Positions 1-8,195 of a DNA stretch of 64,000 bases are shown here, one piece after another; position 1 is the first letter of the stretch; every line of letters begins with the position of its first letter. The stretch is from an uncultured Gammaproteobacteria bacterium. GTDB taxonomy: Bacteria > Pseudomonadota > Gammaproteobacteria > HK1. The DNA is taken from positions 2,967,001 to 3,031,000 of the forward strand of contig OY282353.1 of NCBI GenBank assembly GCA_958295465.1, in the 5' to 3' direction. The position numbers and the translations under genes were made by a program. The notes under the pieces were generated by a model, which worked only from the letters and a program-made list of their open reading frames with translations, ran no database searches and was not told where the DNA came from.

Positions 1-336
1 GCCCGTGTACCCGGCAATCGGATCGCGACACATCCCGGCACCTTGCTGCTCGAACAGATCAGGGAGATGGGGCTGACCGTCAATGGCGTCGCCCGCGACA
101 TCGACCTGCCGGCGACCCGGCTGCATGAGATTGTTCATGAACGCCGCGGCGTGAGCGCGGAGACCGCGATCGCGCTGGGGGCGTACTTCGGGCAGGCCCC
201 GGAATTCTGGATGAATGCGCAGAAATCGTATGAGCTCTCGCCTCGTGTCTCGACGGATCCCGGCAGCATACTCACGCCGCGTGAGAGGCGCTGTTCCGCT
301 CGAACCGAGCCGTTGCCCGGACGCCGGATGGATTGA
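1..336 (+). CDS. HigA-type addiction-module antitoxin (5'-partial)
   Basis: The reading frame is open from base 1, and its N-terminus (RIATHPGTLLLEQIREMGLT) is the start of the HigA fold just after its THPG motif, so the true start lies left of the window. A helix-turn-helix follows (SxxRLHEIVHERRGVSAETA) and then the HigA signature FGQAPEFWMNAQKSYEL. HigA antitoxins bind and neutralise a RelE-like HigB toxin and repress their own operon. The last ~30 residues (PRVSTDPGSIL...) do not look like a HigA tail, so the 3' end may be frameshifted near base 240. No higB is visible; it would lie upstream, outside the window. Confidence 0.75.
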   Translation, partial: ARVPGNRIATHPGTLLLEQIREMGLTVNGVARDIDLPATRLHEIVHERRGVSAETAIALGAYFGQAPEFWMNAQKSYELSPRVSTDPGSILTPRERRCSARTEPLPGRRMD

Positions 337-393
337 TTCCGATACGCCGGCATCGGAGACTTGCATTCCGGTTTCAGAATGGATGCCGTCACG

Positions 394-630
394 ATGGCTT
401 CAATCACGATCAAGAGCCTGCCGCCAGCGCTCCACGAGGGGCTGAAGGAGGCTGCCCGGCGCAATCACCGGAGCCTGCAGGGCGAAATCATCGCCTGTCT
501 GGAGCGTCACGTTGAGGGGCTTCCGCGCCGGAGGGCGGAGCTTCTGGCCGAGGCGGCGGCGCTCCGCGAGAGGCTTCCCCGTTTCGATCACGCCTTGGTG
601 GACGAATACAAGCGCGCCGGGAGGGCGTGA
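394..630 (+). CDS. FitA/Arc-like ribbon-helix-helix antitoxin
   Basis: This 78-residue protein starts MASITIKSLPPALHEGLKEA, the N-terminal strand and helix of the FitA/StbC ribbon-helix-helix antitoxins, followed by RNHRSLQGEIIACLERHV. These dimers bind operator DNA and wrap the PIN toxin with a C-terminal tail. The ATG at 394 was chosen because it places the family's conserved MASITIK start correctly; an in-frame ATG at 379 is possible. The stop lies 3 bases before the vapC start, so the two genes form one operon, antitoxin first. Confidence 0.8.
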   Translation: MASITIKSLPPALHEGLKEAARRNHRSLQGEIIACLERHVEGLPRRRAELLAEAAALRERLPRFDHALVDEYKRAGRA

Positions 631-633
631 GCG

Positions 634-1038
634 GTGAACGTGGTCGTCGATACGAACATCCTGGCGTACTACTGGCTTCCGGGTGCCCGCACGGAGGAAG
701 CCGTGGCGTTGCGACGATCGACGGACCACTGGTACGGGCCGAAGCTCTGGCGGTCCGAGTTCCGCAACGTCCTTGCCGGGTTCCTGCGCCGGAAGGTCAT
801 GGGTCCGGCCGCGGCGAAGGCTTTGGTCCGAGCCGCGGAAGCCGAGCTGGCCGACTTCGAATGCGAGATCGATTCGGTCGCGGTCATGGAACTCGTCTCC
901 GGATCCGACTGCTCCGCTTACGACTGTGAGTTCGTCGCCTTGGCCAGATCGATGGGTATCCCTCTGGTCACCGAAGACAAGGGCATCCGGCGCGATTTTC
1001 CCGGCATCGCGGTCGGAATGGCCGCTCTGATCGCTTGA
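634..1038 (+). CDS. VapC/FitB-like PIN-domain ribonuclease toxin
   Basis: 134-residue PIN domain. The acidic metal-binding residues are in place: D6 in VVVDTNILAYYW, E42 in LWRSEFRNVLAGF, the Asp/Glu of YDCEFVALA and the acidic TEDKGIRRDFP near the C-terminus. PIN toxins cleave specific tRNA or rRNA and arrest growth when their antitoxin is lost. A GTG start 3 bases after the antitoxin stop is used. Length and motifs look intact, so an active VapBC-type pair is likely. Confidence 0.88.
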   Translation: MNVVVDTNILAYYWLPGARTEEAVALRRSTDHWYGPKLWRSEFRNVLAGFLRRKVMGPAAAKALVRAAEAELADFECEIDSVAVMELVSGSDCSAYDCEFVALARSMGIPLVTEDKGIRRDFPGIAVGMAALIA

Positions 1039-1173
1039 TGGCGGCCATGTCCCAGGGCCTGCCGGGTTGGGAGCGCCTGTGCTGCGCCACGGTGGCTGCT
1101 TGCCGGACGGGAGCGGGTCGCTTGGAACGCCTTGTTCCTCGTAGCCAGTGACGCTTCGCCCGACATTGATTGG

Positions 1174-1195
1174 CGATTCCGCGTACGCGGAATCG
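1174..1195. repeat. Perfect 22-bp palindrome
   Basis: CGATTCCGCGTACGCGGAATCG reads the same on both strands (11-bp arms, no loop). It sits in the gap between the vapC stop and the AT-rich cassette. It could be a regulator dimer site or a recombinase site; nothing else in the sequence decides between these. Confidence 0.5.
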
Positions 1196-1232
1196 TGAGC
1201 GGCCGTGAAACGGTCGCCGCTCGCCCTGGAAA

Positions 1233-1277
1233 GGTACACGCCTGTACCATTGCACCGGGCGAACGAATATCCTTTCC
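1233..1277 (+). repeat. Dispersed repeat, copy 1
   Basis: The core CACCGGGCG followed by a shared ATATCCTTTCC/ATATTCCTTTCC end and an ACACGC-containing left end also occurs at 2496-2538 with about 80-85% identity and a 4-base gap. The two copies bracket the AT-rich two-gene cassette at 1626-2293, which may mark the ends of a decayed mobile unit. Confidence 0.45.
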
Positions 1278-1625
1278 GGGTGGACGACGGAGTATCGGGT
1301 GGATACGGTTGAACCGGTCTGATGAGCCGAGAGTGACCGAGAGCCAGTATTTCACTGCCAGAGTGGCGCGATTCGAGGTCTGCGAAGTACGTGACTGCCG
1401 CGAGCAAGGCACCAAAGGCAAGGATGGGGAAGTGAGGCGCGAGGGTGTTCGCTCCGCGTCGACGGCGGGGTGGGTGAGGAAATCGGGTGTGTTCGAGCCC
1501 CGTCGGAGTGGACGTTGGTCCGCGTGTCCTCGCTGCGGAATCGGATTCTCGGGTGGCAAGGTAGGAAGGATGCTTGAGCCGAGTGAGTGGCTTGTGGTTG
1601 ACACGATAATGAACGACGGTAGACC

Positions 1626-1997
1626 ATGTTGATACAAAAATTTCTACAGAAAGCTAGCGATGGAGGTTCACGTTCTAGCGCGCTCAACCCATTGGGGTGG
1701 CTTGTATTTATGCTTTTGTCTGCAACATTGATTTCATTGTATATGGGTGCTCAGGAATGGTTCACCTACCTACTGGGGTTGTGTATCCTTATGGCAGTCA
1801 TAGCCTACATTTTAGCCTACAAATACTTACTATTACATGATAGAGATGCGTTGCGCTCAGAGAAATACACTCTCCAGAAACTCGCGATTGAGCGCGGATC
1901 GGTCGGAGACAGCGAGACCGGCACTTTCGACGAGGGTGAGGCGGGGAATGCGAGATTGCTTTCCAGAAAACGAGAAGATAATGGGGACAGGCCATGA
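1626..1997 (+). CDS. Small two-helix membrane protein, unknown family
   Basis: 123 residues. After about 20 polar residues there are two predicted transmembrane helices, PLGWLVFMLLSATLISLY and a second centred on YLLGLCILMAVIAYILAYKY, then a ~60-residue charged cytoplasmic tail rich in Glu, Arg and Asp. I do not recognise the family. The DNA (1.62-2.3 kb) is clearly more AT-rich than its surroundings, which points to recent transfer. Its stop overlaps the next gene's ATG (ATGA at 1994-1997), so the two are translationally coupled. A membrane partner coupled to a soluble partner is common in defence and toxin modules, but that is inference. Confidence 0.6.
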   Translation: MLIQKFLQKASDGGSRSSALNPLGWLVFMLLSATLISLYMGAQEWFTYLLGLCILMAVIAYILAYKYLLLHDRDALRSEKYTLQKLAIERGSVGDSETGTFDEGEAGNARLLSRKREDNGDRP

Positions 1998-2293
1998 TCC
2001 GTCGTTTCGCTGTAGGTGCGAACCCCATGACCGCTGAGGAAAAGGCTGCGATACGTGAATGGCTTGGAGAAACTTGCGCTTGGTGGAATTGGATCAGTGG
2101 GCTATGGTTAATCCGAAGTAAAAAAAATCGCCATACGACGGAGACGATCCGTGATAAATTTCATGAATTGGCACCGGACGCACATATCATCGTAATTGAG
2201 ATACCACTTGGCGATACTTGGGCTGGCTACGGGCCCTCGGACGAAAAACGCGATATGTTTAAATGGATCGAGAAATCTTGGAATCAAGATTGA
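1994..2293 (+). CDS. Small soluble protein coupled to the membrane protein, unknown family
   Basis: 99 residues, starting at the ATG that overlaps the upstream stop. The sequence is aromatic-rich (GETCAWWNWISGLWLIRSKK and ...GDTWAGYGPSDEKRDMFKWIEKSWNQD) with a central HIIVIEIPLGD strand. No catalytic motif or known domain is recognised. Alternative start: ATG at 2027 (MTAEEKAAIREWLGET), which would give an 88-residue protein. AT-rich, like its partner. Confidence 0.55.
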   Translation: MIRRFAVGANPMTAEEKAAIREWLGETCAWWNWISGLWLIRSKKNRHTTETIRDKFHELAPDAHIIVIEIPLGDTWAGYGPSDEKRDMFKWIEKSWNQD

Positions 2294-2618
2294 TCTAATT
2301 TGTGGGAACCTATCGAGAAACCATCTGAGTCAGCGGATGGTTCCGAGTACTACTTAGTGGAGATCTCCCGTTGACGAAAGTAGAATGCACGGCAACAGTG
2401 AAATGGACGCCGCAGTCTATGGCCGATGAAACTTTCAGCGCTGCAGGCAGTTCCCATGATTTCCGACGTGACGATAGGGTGAATCAGACTCGGCAGAACA
2501 CGCGCCCGTTCCATCGCACCGGGCGGATATTCCTTTCCTCGTGATGGACAGGCTGCGGGGAAGCGGCATGTCCGCCGTTCGGCAAGGGCGTTGACGGAGG
2601 CGGGATTGGGGTCGGGTC
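2294..2618. other. Intergenic region upstream of mod, with the second dispersed-repeat copy
   Basis: No gene seen. Bases 2496-2538 repeat the segment at 1233-1277. The mod promoter should be in here, but no unambiguous -35/-10 pair was identified. Confidence 0.5.
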
Positions 2619-5204
2619 ATGGCGAAAGCACCGAAGAAGCGCAAGCGGAACATCGAGAACTACGCGCACCGGGACAAGGAGCGCGCGAACAACCCACCCG
2701 TCGGCCTGGTCACGCCGGAGACCGACAAGGACGCGGGGCGCAAGACCTACGCCCACGATCCCCACATCGACCCGCAACTCTCCTGGGCGGGCAAGGCCGA
2801 ACATACCGCGTTCGAGGTGCCGACCGTCTCCCTGCACGTCCACGAGCGCATCGACCCGCGCACGGTCGTGGAGGCGGTGAGGAAGCGCAACGGCGCGTCA
2901 TTCCAGAGCCAGGGCTTCCAGGGTTCCCTGTTCGACGCTCCGGAGGAGAACCCGCCGATCCGGCAGGCCATCGACTTCTACCGGCACCGGCACAACTGGA
3001 CCAACCGCCTGGTCGCCGGCGACAGCCTGCTGGTGATGAACAGCCTCCTGGAGAAGGAGGGCCTCGGCGGGCAGGTGCAGATGGTCTACATCGATCCGCC
3101 CTACGGCATCCGCTACGGCTCCAACTTCCAGCCCTTCGTCAACCGGCAGGACGTGACCGACGGCCGGGACGAGGACCTGACCAGCGAGCCGGAGACGATC
3201 CGCGCCTTCCGGGACACCTGGGAGCTCGGCATCCACTCCTACCTGACCTATGTGCGGGACCGCCTGCTGCTGGCGCGCGAGCTGCTGCACGAGAGCGGAA
3301 GCTGCTTCGTGCAGATCGGCAAGGAAAACGTCCATCGCGCGGGCGTGGTGATGGACGAGATCTTCGGTGCGGGGAACCGGGTGGCGACCATCTCCTATGC
3401 CACGACCGGAGACAGCTCGGCCAAGACCCTGCCGGAAGTCGCCGACTATCTGCTTTGGTATGCGAAGGATCGGAAACGCGCGAAGTACCGGCAGTTGTAT
3501 GAACCGCTGACGCGGGCCGAGGTGATCGAGTTTTTCAGTTCGTATGTCATGGTCGAATTGCCTGATGGCCAATGCCGTAAGCTCGGCCCCGAGGAACGCT
3601 TCGACCCGGACAGATATCTGCCGAAAGGCGCACGCATCTATCGGCGCATGCCCCTCGATTCTCAGGGTGCTTCCAAGACGGGCCGTTCCGAGCCTTACGA
3701 ATGGAATGGCCGTGTCTTCCACTGCGGTAATGATCGGCATTGGGCAATATCCAAGGAGGGCATGGACAGGCTCTCCGAATTGAACCGGCTGGAGGCGCAA
3801 GCCTCATTGATGTGGAAACGATACGAAGACGAAGTGCCGGGCCGCAGAATCAACAATCTCTGGCCCGCTCCGATGTCGGCGAAAGACAAGCGATACGTAG
3901 TACAAACGGACACGAAGGCCATTCAGCGCTGCATCCTGATGAGCACGGACCCGGGCGATCTGGTGCTCGATCCCACCTGCGGTTCCGGTACGACCGCCCA
4001 CGTCGCCGAGCAATGGGGTCGAAGGTGGGTTGCCTGCGACACCTCGCGGGTGGCGGTGGCGATCGCGCGTCAGCGGCTGATGACGGCGAACTTCGACTAC
4101 TACGAGCTGGCCTATCCCGATGAAGGTGTCGGGTCCGGGTTCCGATACCGAAGCGTCGGCGACGTATCACCGAGAACCCTGGGGTATGACGAGCCGCCCA
4201 ATGCCGTCACGCTTTACGACCAGCCCAACGTCGATCGCGCCAAGGCCCGCGTCACCGGGCCGTTCACCGTGGAAGCGGTCCCCGCGCCGGTGGTGAAACC
4301 CCTTGACGACGTTGAATCCGCCGGTGCACCGCCCGCCGACGAATCCGTCGCACGCTCCGGCGAAACGCTGCGGCAGAGCGATTGGCGCGACGAGTTGCTG
4401 AAGACCGGCATTCGCGGCAAGGCCGGTCAGCATATCTCCTTCGCACGGCTGGAGCCGTTGCCGGGTACTGCCTGGCTGCACGTCGAGGGCGAAACCCACC
4501 CCGACGACGCCGGCGCGGACGGCGTCCGGGATGAAGGAACCGCCTGGAACGCCGAGCGCGTCGTCCTCTCCTTCGGCCCGGATCACACACCGCTTGAGCA
4601 ACGCCAGGTCGCGCTGGCCATCGAGGAGGCGCAGACCCTCGTGCCCCGCCCCAGGGTCATCGTCTTCGCCGCCTTCCAGTTCGACCCCGAGGCCGCCAAG
4701 GACATCGACGAAACCAGGTGGCCCGGCGTCACGCTTCTCAAGGCGCAGATGAACGCCGACCTGCTCACCGAAGACCTCAAGAGAAAGCGCGCCAGCAACG
4801 AGAGCTTCTGGCTGATCGGCCAACCGGACGTCGAAATCGAGAAGATCGCCGACGGCGAACATACCGGCAGGCACCGCGTCTCGGTCCAGGGGTTCGACTA
4901 CTACAACACCAAGACCGGCGGCGTGGAATCCGGCGGCAGGGAACACATCGCGCTGTGGATGCTGGACCCGGACTACGACGGCCGCAGCCTGTTCCCGCGC
5001 CAGGTCTTCTTCCCGATGGCCGGCGCCCGGGACGGCTGGTCCCGCCTCGCCCGCAACCTCAAGGCCGAGATCGACCAGGACCTGATCGAAGCCTACCGCG
5101 GCACGGTTTCACTGCCCTTCGAACTCGGCGAACACGGCCGCGCCGCCGTCAAGATCGTGGACGACCGGGGGATCGAGAGCCTGAAGATTGTGGAGATGAG
5201 ATGA
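2619..5204 (+). CDS. Beta-class adenine-specific DNA methyltransferase (type III-like Mod)
   Basis: 861 residues. The catalytic motif DPPYGIRYG is at residues 159-167 and the S-adenosylmethionine motif LDPTCGSGTTAHVAEQ at about 450-465. The order catalytic-then-SAM is that of beta-class amino methyltransferases such as type III Mod proteins. The ~150-residue N-terminal extension and the C-terminal ~350 residues resemble Mod proteins encoded beside BPTD_3080-family helicase-nucleases, and such a partner lies at 12003. The enzyme should methylate adenine in a short recognition site, protecting host DNA and supplying specificity to Res. The stop overlaps the TIR gene start (ATGA). No inactivating change is visible. 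Confidence 0.9.
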   Translation: MAKAPKKRKRNIENYAHRDKERANNPPVGLVTPETDKDAGRKTYAHDPHIDPQLSWAGKAEHTAFEVPTVSLHVHERIDPRTVVEAVRKRNGASFQSQGFQGSLFDAPEENPPIRQAIDFYRHRHNWTNRLVAGDSLLVMNSLLEKEGLGGQVQMVYIDPPYGIRYGSNFQPFVNRQDVTDGRDEDLTSEPETIRAFRDTWELGIHSYLTYVRDRLLLARELLHESGSCFVQIGKENVHRAGVVMDEIFGAGNRVATISYATTGDSSAKTLPEVADYLLWYAKDRKRAKYRQLYEPLTRAEVIEFFSSYVMVELPDGQCRKLGPEERFDPDRYLPKGARIYRRMPLDSQGASKTGRSEPYEWNGRVFHCGNDRHWAISKEGMDRLSELNRLEAQASLMWKRYEDEVPGRRINNLWPAPMSAKDKRYVVQTDTKAIQRCILMSTDPGDLVLDPTCGSGTTAHVAEQWGRRWVACDTSRVAVAIARQRLMTANFDYYELAYPDEGVGSGFRYRSVGDVSPRTLGYDEPPNAVTLYDQPNVDRAKARVTGPFTVEAVPAPVVKPLDDVESAGAPPADESVARSGETLRQSDWRDELLKTGIRGKAGQHISFARLEPLPGTAWLHVEGETHPDDAGADGVRDEGTAWNAERVVLSFGPDHTPLEQRQVALAIEEAQTLVPRPRVIVFAAFQFDPEAAKDIDETRWPGVTLLKAQMNADLLTEDLKRKRASNESFWLIGQPDVEIEKIADGEHTGRHRVSVQGFDYYNTKTGGVESGGREHIALWMLDPDYDGRSLFPRQVFFPMAGARDGWSRLARNLKAEIDQDLIEAYRGTVSLPFELGEHGRAAVKIVDDRGIESLKIVEMR

Positions 5205-6010
5205 TGGCAAGGCCAAGCAAAGCTAAGGCAATAGAGCGTCTTCAGGCAGTTCTAGGTGAAATACCAACACTGAAACGGCGAAGGCGTAGATCAAGAGAAT
5301 TTCAGAAATGGCACAGAAATGCGGAGATTTGTATTGCCGATACATTCGGTAAGGAAGCCAGAAATGTTACTGATTTCACTGGTATATCCTTTCCACATAT
5401 AGCTTTTTTCGATGAAGATGAAACAGTCCTTCAGGAGGCTTATATTAGAGGACTGGAATCAGCAACGGCGGTCCTTGAATCAATGATCGAAGAAATCGAG
5501 AATTATTGGGAGGATGAGAACCAGGAACCCACTTCTTCTCTTACCCCCAAGAACGGAGGAACGAATACAAATGAGATCTTCATAATTCACGGAAGAGACA
5601 ACGAAACCAAGGAGACAGTCGCCAGATTCCTTAGTCGGTTAGCGCTCAATCCGGTCATCCTGCACGAGCAACCGAATCGGGGACGGACGATAATCGAGAA
5701 GTTCGAGCAGCATGCTCAGGTCGGATTTGCGATGGCTCTCCTGACTCCGGACGATGTGGGCGCACTTCAGGAAGATCTGGATAATCTGAAACCCCGTGCC
5801 AGACAGAACGTCATTTTCGAGTTCGGATACTTCATCGGACGCCTTGGTCGAAATCATGTCTGCGCTCTGACGAAAGGGGACGTGGAAATTCCGTCGGACT
5901 ATGACGGTGTGATCTACATTCCACTGGACGATGCCGGTGGCTGGAAGATAAAGCTTGTCAAGGAGTTGAAAGTCGCTGGAATAGCTGTCGACGCGAACCG
6001 TGCCCTGTAG
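5201..6010 (+). CDS. TIR-like predicted nucleotide-binding protein (CAP12/Pycsar TIR family)
   Basis: 269 residues. Residues 1-110 are a helical, uncharacterised N-terminus. From about 125 comes the TIR-like domain: [19 protein letters not shown], then [32 protein letters not shown], and [17 protein letters not shown] with the conserved catalytic-type Glu at residue 207. Proteins of this family (PF10137) bind cyclic nucleotides or cleave NAD+ when activated in anti-phage systems. The ATG overlaps the mod stop by 4 bases (a second ATG follows at 5204), so it is translationally coupled to the methyltransferase. The first ~350 bases are much more AT-rich than mod, suggesting separate origin. Confidence 0.85.
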   Translation: MMARPSKAKAIERLQAVLGEIPTLKRRRRRSREFQKWHRNAEICIADTFGKEARNVTDFTGISFPHIAFFDEDETVLQEAYIRGLESATAVLESMIEEIENYWEDENQEPTSSLTPKNGGTNTNEIFIIHGRDNETKETVARFLSRLALNPVILHEQPNRGRTIIEKFEQHAQVGFAMALLTPDDVGALQEDLDNLKPRARQNVIFEFGYFIGRLGRNHVCALTKGDVEIPSDYDGVIYIPLDDAGGWKIKLVKELKVAGIAVDANRAL

Positions 6011-6056
6011 GTACGAATTTCACCTTGTCCGAGCCCAGACATTGAAGGGGAGAGCA

Positions 6057-6359
6057 ATGAATCCGGATATTCCCGTTCCCAGAAACCAGCTTGCGTCATT
6101 CTGCCGAGCCAATGGGATTGCACGACTCGCCATCTTCGGTTCAGCGCTCCGGCCCGATTTCCGACCGGACAGCGATATTGACGTACTCGTCGAGTTCGAG
6201 GCTGACCGTATACCCGGACTGTTGGGAATCGCCGGCATGGAGTTGGAACTGAGCCGGATGTTCGGACGGACGGTCGATCTTCGTACCCCGGAAGATCTGA
6301 GCCGCTACTTTCGCCAGGCAGTGCTTGACGAGGCGCAAGTGCAGTATGCACGGGAATGA
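6057..6359 (+). CDS. MntA-like minimal nucleotidyltransferase antitoxin (pair 1)
   Basis: 100 residues. The minimal nucleotidyltransferase signature G28-S29-x10-D40-x-D42 ([21 protein letters not shown] region) is intact. In characterised MntA/HepT pairs this enzyme AMPylates a tyrosine on the HEPN toxin and so neutralises it. The ATG at 6057 is preceded by AAGGGGAG and matches the start of the second copy at 8196. The 3' end overlaps hepT by 14 bases. It lies 46 bases downstream of the TIR gene on the same strand, probably in the same operon. Confidence 0.88.
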   Translation: MNPDIPVPRNQLASFCRANGIARLAIFGSALRPDFRPDSDIDVLVEFEADRIPGLLGIAGMELELSRMFGRTVDLRTPEDLSRYFRQAVLDEAQVQYARE

Positions 6360-6684
6360 TGAAATACGGCTGCGTCATATGCTGGACGCCGCGCGCAAGG
6401 CAATGCGGGCGGCGCGAGGGCGGACGCGCCATGATCTCGACGTGGATGAAAATCTTGAGCTTTCGCTGATGAAAGCCGTCGAGATGATTGGAGAAGCCGC
6501 GGCTCATGTGGGGGAGGCGACTCGACAAGAATGTCCGTCCATCCCCTGGAAGCAGATCATCGCCATGCGCAATCGGCTCGTCCACGTATATTTCGACATC
6601 AACCTGGATATCCTGTGGCAAACCGTACAGGAAGATCTGCCTGGATTGATTGCCCAGCTCGAAGAGCTCGTGCCGCCGGAATGA
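6346..6684 (+). CDS. HepT-like HEPN ribonuclease toxin (pair 1)
   Basis: 112 residues, all helical. The HEPN motif RX4HXY is at R75-N-R-L-V-H80-V-Y82; R and H are the ribonuclease residues and Y82 is the AMPylation target in the characterised family. The ATG at 6346 lies inside the 3' end of mntA, the usual overlapping layout. Length and motif are intact. It differs substantially from the second HepT at 8497, so the two pairs were probably acquired separately rather than duplicated recently. Confidence 0.88.
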   Translation: MHGNDEIRLRHMLDAARKAMRAARGRTRHDLDVDENLELSLMKAVEMIGEAAAHVGEATRQECPSIPWKQIIAMRNRLVHVYFDINLDILWQTVQEDLPGLIAQLEELVPPE

Positions 6685-6758
6685 AGGACCGCGTCGGGAA
6701 CGATCGTCCCCCGTGCTCACTGATGGAATCGAATGCCGGCGTCCAGGAGATCGTTCTA

Positions 6759-6832
6759 TGAACTTCAATATGTCGATCCCAATGGGTCATCTCGCTGAAT
6801 ACTGCCGAGCCAACGGATTGATTCATCCGTTA
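6759..6832 (+). pseudogene. Truncated mntA 5' fragment
   Basis: Begins MNFNMSIPMGHLAEYCRANG, which aligns with the start of the second MntA (MNPDVSIPMARLPEYCRANG at 8196), and then loses homology before the GSx10DxD catalytic motif. It is a relic of a third MNT copy. The 3' part is replaced by repeat sequence. Confidence 0.7.
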
Positions 6833-7024
6833 CGCGGAAAGATACAAAGCCAATTACACCAATCCTTCGGGTTCGACCGTCCACCCGTGATCGGCCGTAG
6901 AGGTTCGAACCCGGTCCGCCTGCTACCCTGGTACGCGCCAGTCCGCCCGTGAAGGCCAGTGAGCGCCGGAGAGTGCCGGCGCTTCGAGTCTGATTCACCC
7001 GTCCGCTTGGTTCGACCATCCGCC

Positions 7025-7114
7025 CGCGAGCGCTTGCGCCGGCAAGCCGAGCCTCCCGCCCGCCCGGTTCGACCATCCGCCCGTGAGCGCCGCCCTGATT
7101 GCGCCAGTTCGCCC
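7025..7114 (+). repeat. 90-bp direct repeat, left copy
   Basis: Matches 7689-7778 over 90 bases with six substitutions and no gap. The pair brackets the convergent lipoprotein gene at 7172-7591. Partial copies of the same motif occur just upstream (about 6875-7020). Confidence 0.85.
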
Positions 7115-7171
7115 CGATGGGTGTCGTCATGGTGTCCATACGTCCTCCGATCTGGATGCAGGTGAGCGGCA

Positions 7172-7591
7172 CTACTGGTCTGCGAAGATACCGCTCTTGA
7201 TTCCGATGTCGGAGTTGGTGAAGTTGTACTTCTGGACGCGGTTCTCTTCGTCGAACAGGATGACGAGGTATTGGGCTTCGCCCGGCATGGACATGCCGAA
7301 GATCCCCGCGAACGGTACGAAGTTCACTGGGTCGTTGGTGAAGCTTCCCGCCCAATAGCTCCAGGCTTCCTGTGCGTTGTCCATGTAGCTGACGTTCATC
7401 GGATCGCCGAAGAGGGTTTTCACTTCTTCCCGTGTCGTGACGCCGCGGACCAAGTGCTCGCTAATCTCGGTCGGGTTCATCTTGCGTAGTGCAGCATTGC
7501 CCGAGGTTGTCGTGCATCCGCCGACGGCGGCCGCCGCAGCCAAGGTCGTGGCGCAGATGATCCCTCTGGCGCGTTGGGTCGTAGTCGTCAT
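7172..7591 (-). CDS. Outer-membrane lipoprotein, SmpA/OmlA (BamE)-like
   Basis: 139 residues. A signal peptide with a lipobox (TTLAAAAAVGGC) makes Cys-26 the probable lipidated residue. The mature part contains HLVRGVTTREEVKTLFGDP, the SmpA/OmlA helix-turn pattern 'G.T..EV...FG.P', then NFTNSD near the C-terminus. Such proteins sit in the outer membrane or periplasm; this one is shorter and more divergent than BamE itself, so a stand-alone accessory lipoprotein is likelier. It is opposite in strand to its neighbours and flanked by 90-bp direct repeats, like a separate insertion. Confidence 0.75.
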   Translation of the reverse strand: MTTTTQRARGIICATTLAAAAAVGGCTTTSGNAALRKMNPTEISEHLVRGVTTREEVKTLFGDPMNVSYMDNAQEAWSYWAGSFTNDPVNFVPFAGIFGMSMPGEAQYLVILFDEENRVQKYNFTNSDIGIKSGIFADQ

Positions 7592-7688
7592 TGTGCTCCT
7601 CCTCGCTGTCTTCCAATCGTGGCGAATGGACAGGTGGCGGCCTTCGCCACTGTCCTGGGGACGATACCATACGATGTCCCATAAGCCT

Positions 7689-7778
7689 CGTGAGCGCTTA
7701 CGCCGGCAAGCCGAGTCTCCCGCCCGTCCGGTTCGACCGTCCGCCCGTGAGCGCCGCCCTGATTGCGCCAGTCCGCCC
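7689..7778 (+). repeat. 90-bp direct repeat, right copy
   Basis: Six mismatches to 7025-7114 over 90 bases, same orientation. See the left copy. Confidence 0.85.
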
Positions 7779-8079
7779 GACGTCGAGATCCGGAAACCTG
7801 GTTGGCGTCGTCTATGCCGGCCGTTGCCGGTTCAAGAGAGTGCCGCCGCCCGTAATGCTGAAATAGGCCGGGCGGCGGTAGCGCAGTGGTGGACTATCCG
7901 GCATGATCGCGCAAGCGTGATAAGCGCGATCCGACTGTAGGTTTCAAGGTGGGTGATGATTTTCTGGATATGGAGAAATTTGCCATAGAATCATGCGGTT
8001 ATGTGAATTCTGCCCAAAGTCGTTTCGCCCGCTCTGCTTGGGGCGATCCTTCGGCGGCGGACCTCCGATCCGCGCTTGC

Positions 8080-8161
8080 GGACGGGACGCCGGCGCTCCC
8101 GAACACCTGGATTCCCGCTTTCGCGGGAATGACCAGAGCGGGCGGGACGCCAGCGCTCCCG
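8080..8161. repeat. Short palindromic repeat flanked by direct repeats
   Basis: Inverted repeat ATTCCCGC-TTTC-GCGGGAAT (8111-8130), the common REP-like hairpin of proteobacterial intergenic regions, enclosed by two copies of GACGGGACGCCGGCGCTCCC (8081-8100, and 8141-8160 with two changes). Degenerate relatives of the hairpin occur at about 15235-15290. Confidence 0.8.
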
Positions 8162-8195
8162 GAAGACATACGCAGCCATAGAAGGATTTCGTCCC

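Larger units (their letters stand above)
1039..1625. other. Intergenic region with a palindrome and a degraded dispersed repeat
   Basis: About 590 bases between vapC and the AT-rich cassette. A 166-codon open frame crosses most of it on the plus strand but has no recognisable motif and unconvincing composition, so it is not called as a gene. Two structures stand out: a perfect 22-bp palindrome at 1174-1195 and, at 1233-1277, a segment repeated at 2496-2538. Confidence 0.5.
6685..7171. other. Intergenic region with an mntA relic and GC-rich repeats
   Basis: No intact gene. A truncated mntA copy begins at 6759, and the stretch 6875-7114 is made of partial and complete copies of a repeat containing GTTCGACC..CCGCCCGTGAGCGC. 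The complete copy (7025-7114) recurs at 7689-7778, on the other side of the lipoprotein gene. Confidence 0.55.
7592..8195. other. Intergenic region with right direct-repeat copy and a palindromic repeat
   Basis: No gene supported. It holds the right copy of the 90-bp repeat (7689-7778) and a composite palindromic repeat at 8080-8161. The end of it (about 8150-8195) should carry the promoter of the second mntA/hepT pair. Confidence 0.5.

Noticed and set aside
1132..1632. 166-codon open frame on the plus strand between vapC and the AT-rich cassette
   Set aside because: No motif, no ribosome binding site, contains a palindrome and a repeat shared with another intergenic region; composition fits non-coding GC-rich DNA.
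6895..6925. GGTTCGAACCC resembling a tRNA T-arm (also at about 20690)
   Set aside because: No cloverleaf upstream; the first belongs to the GC-rich repeat, the second to the IS3 remnant.
7865..7945. tRNA-like segment (GCGGTAGCGCAGTGGT)
   Set aside because: It resembles a tRNA D-arm, but no matching acceptor stem, anticodon arm or T-arm can be folded around it.
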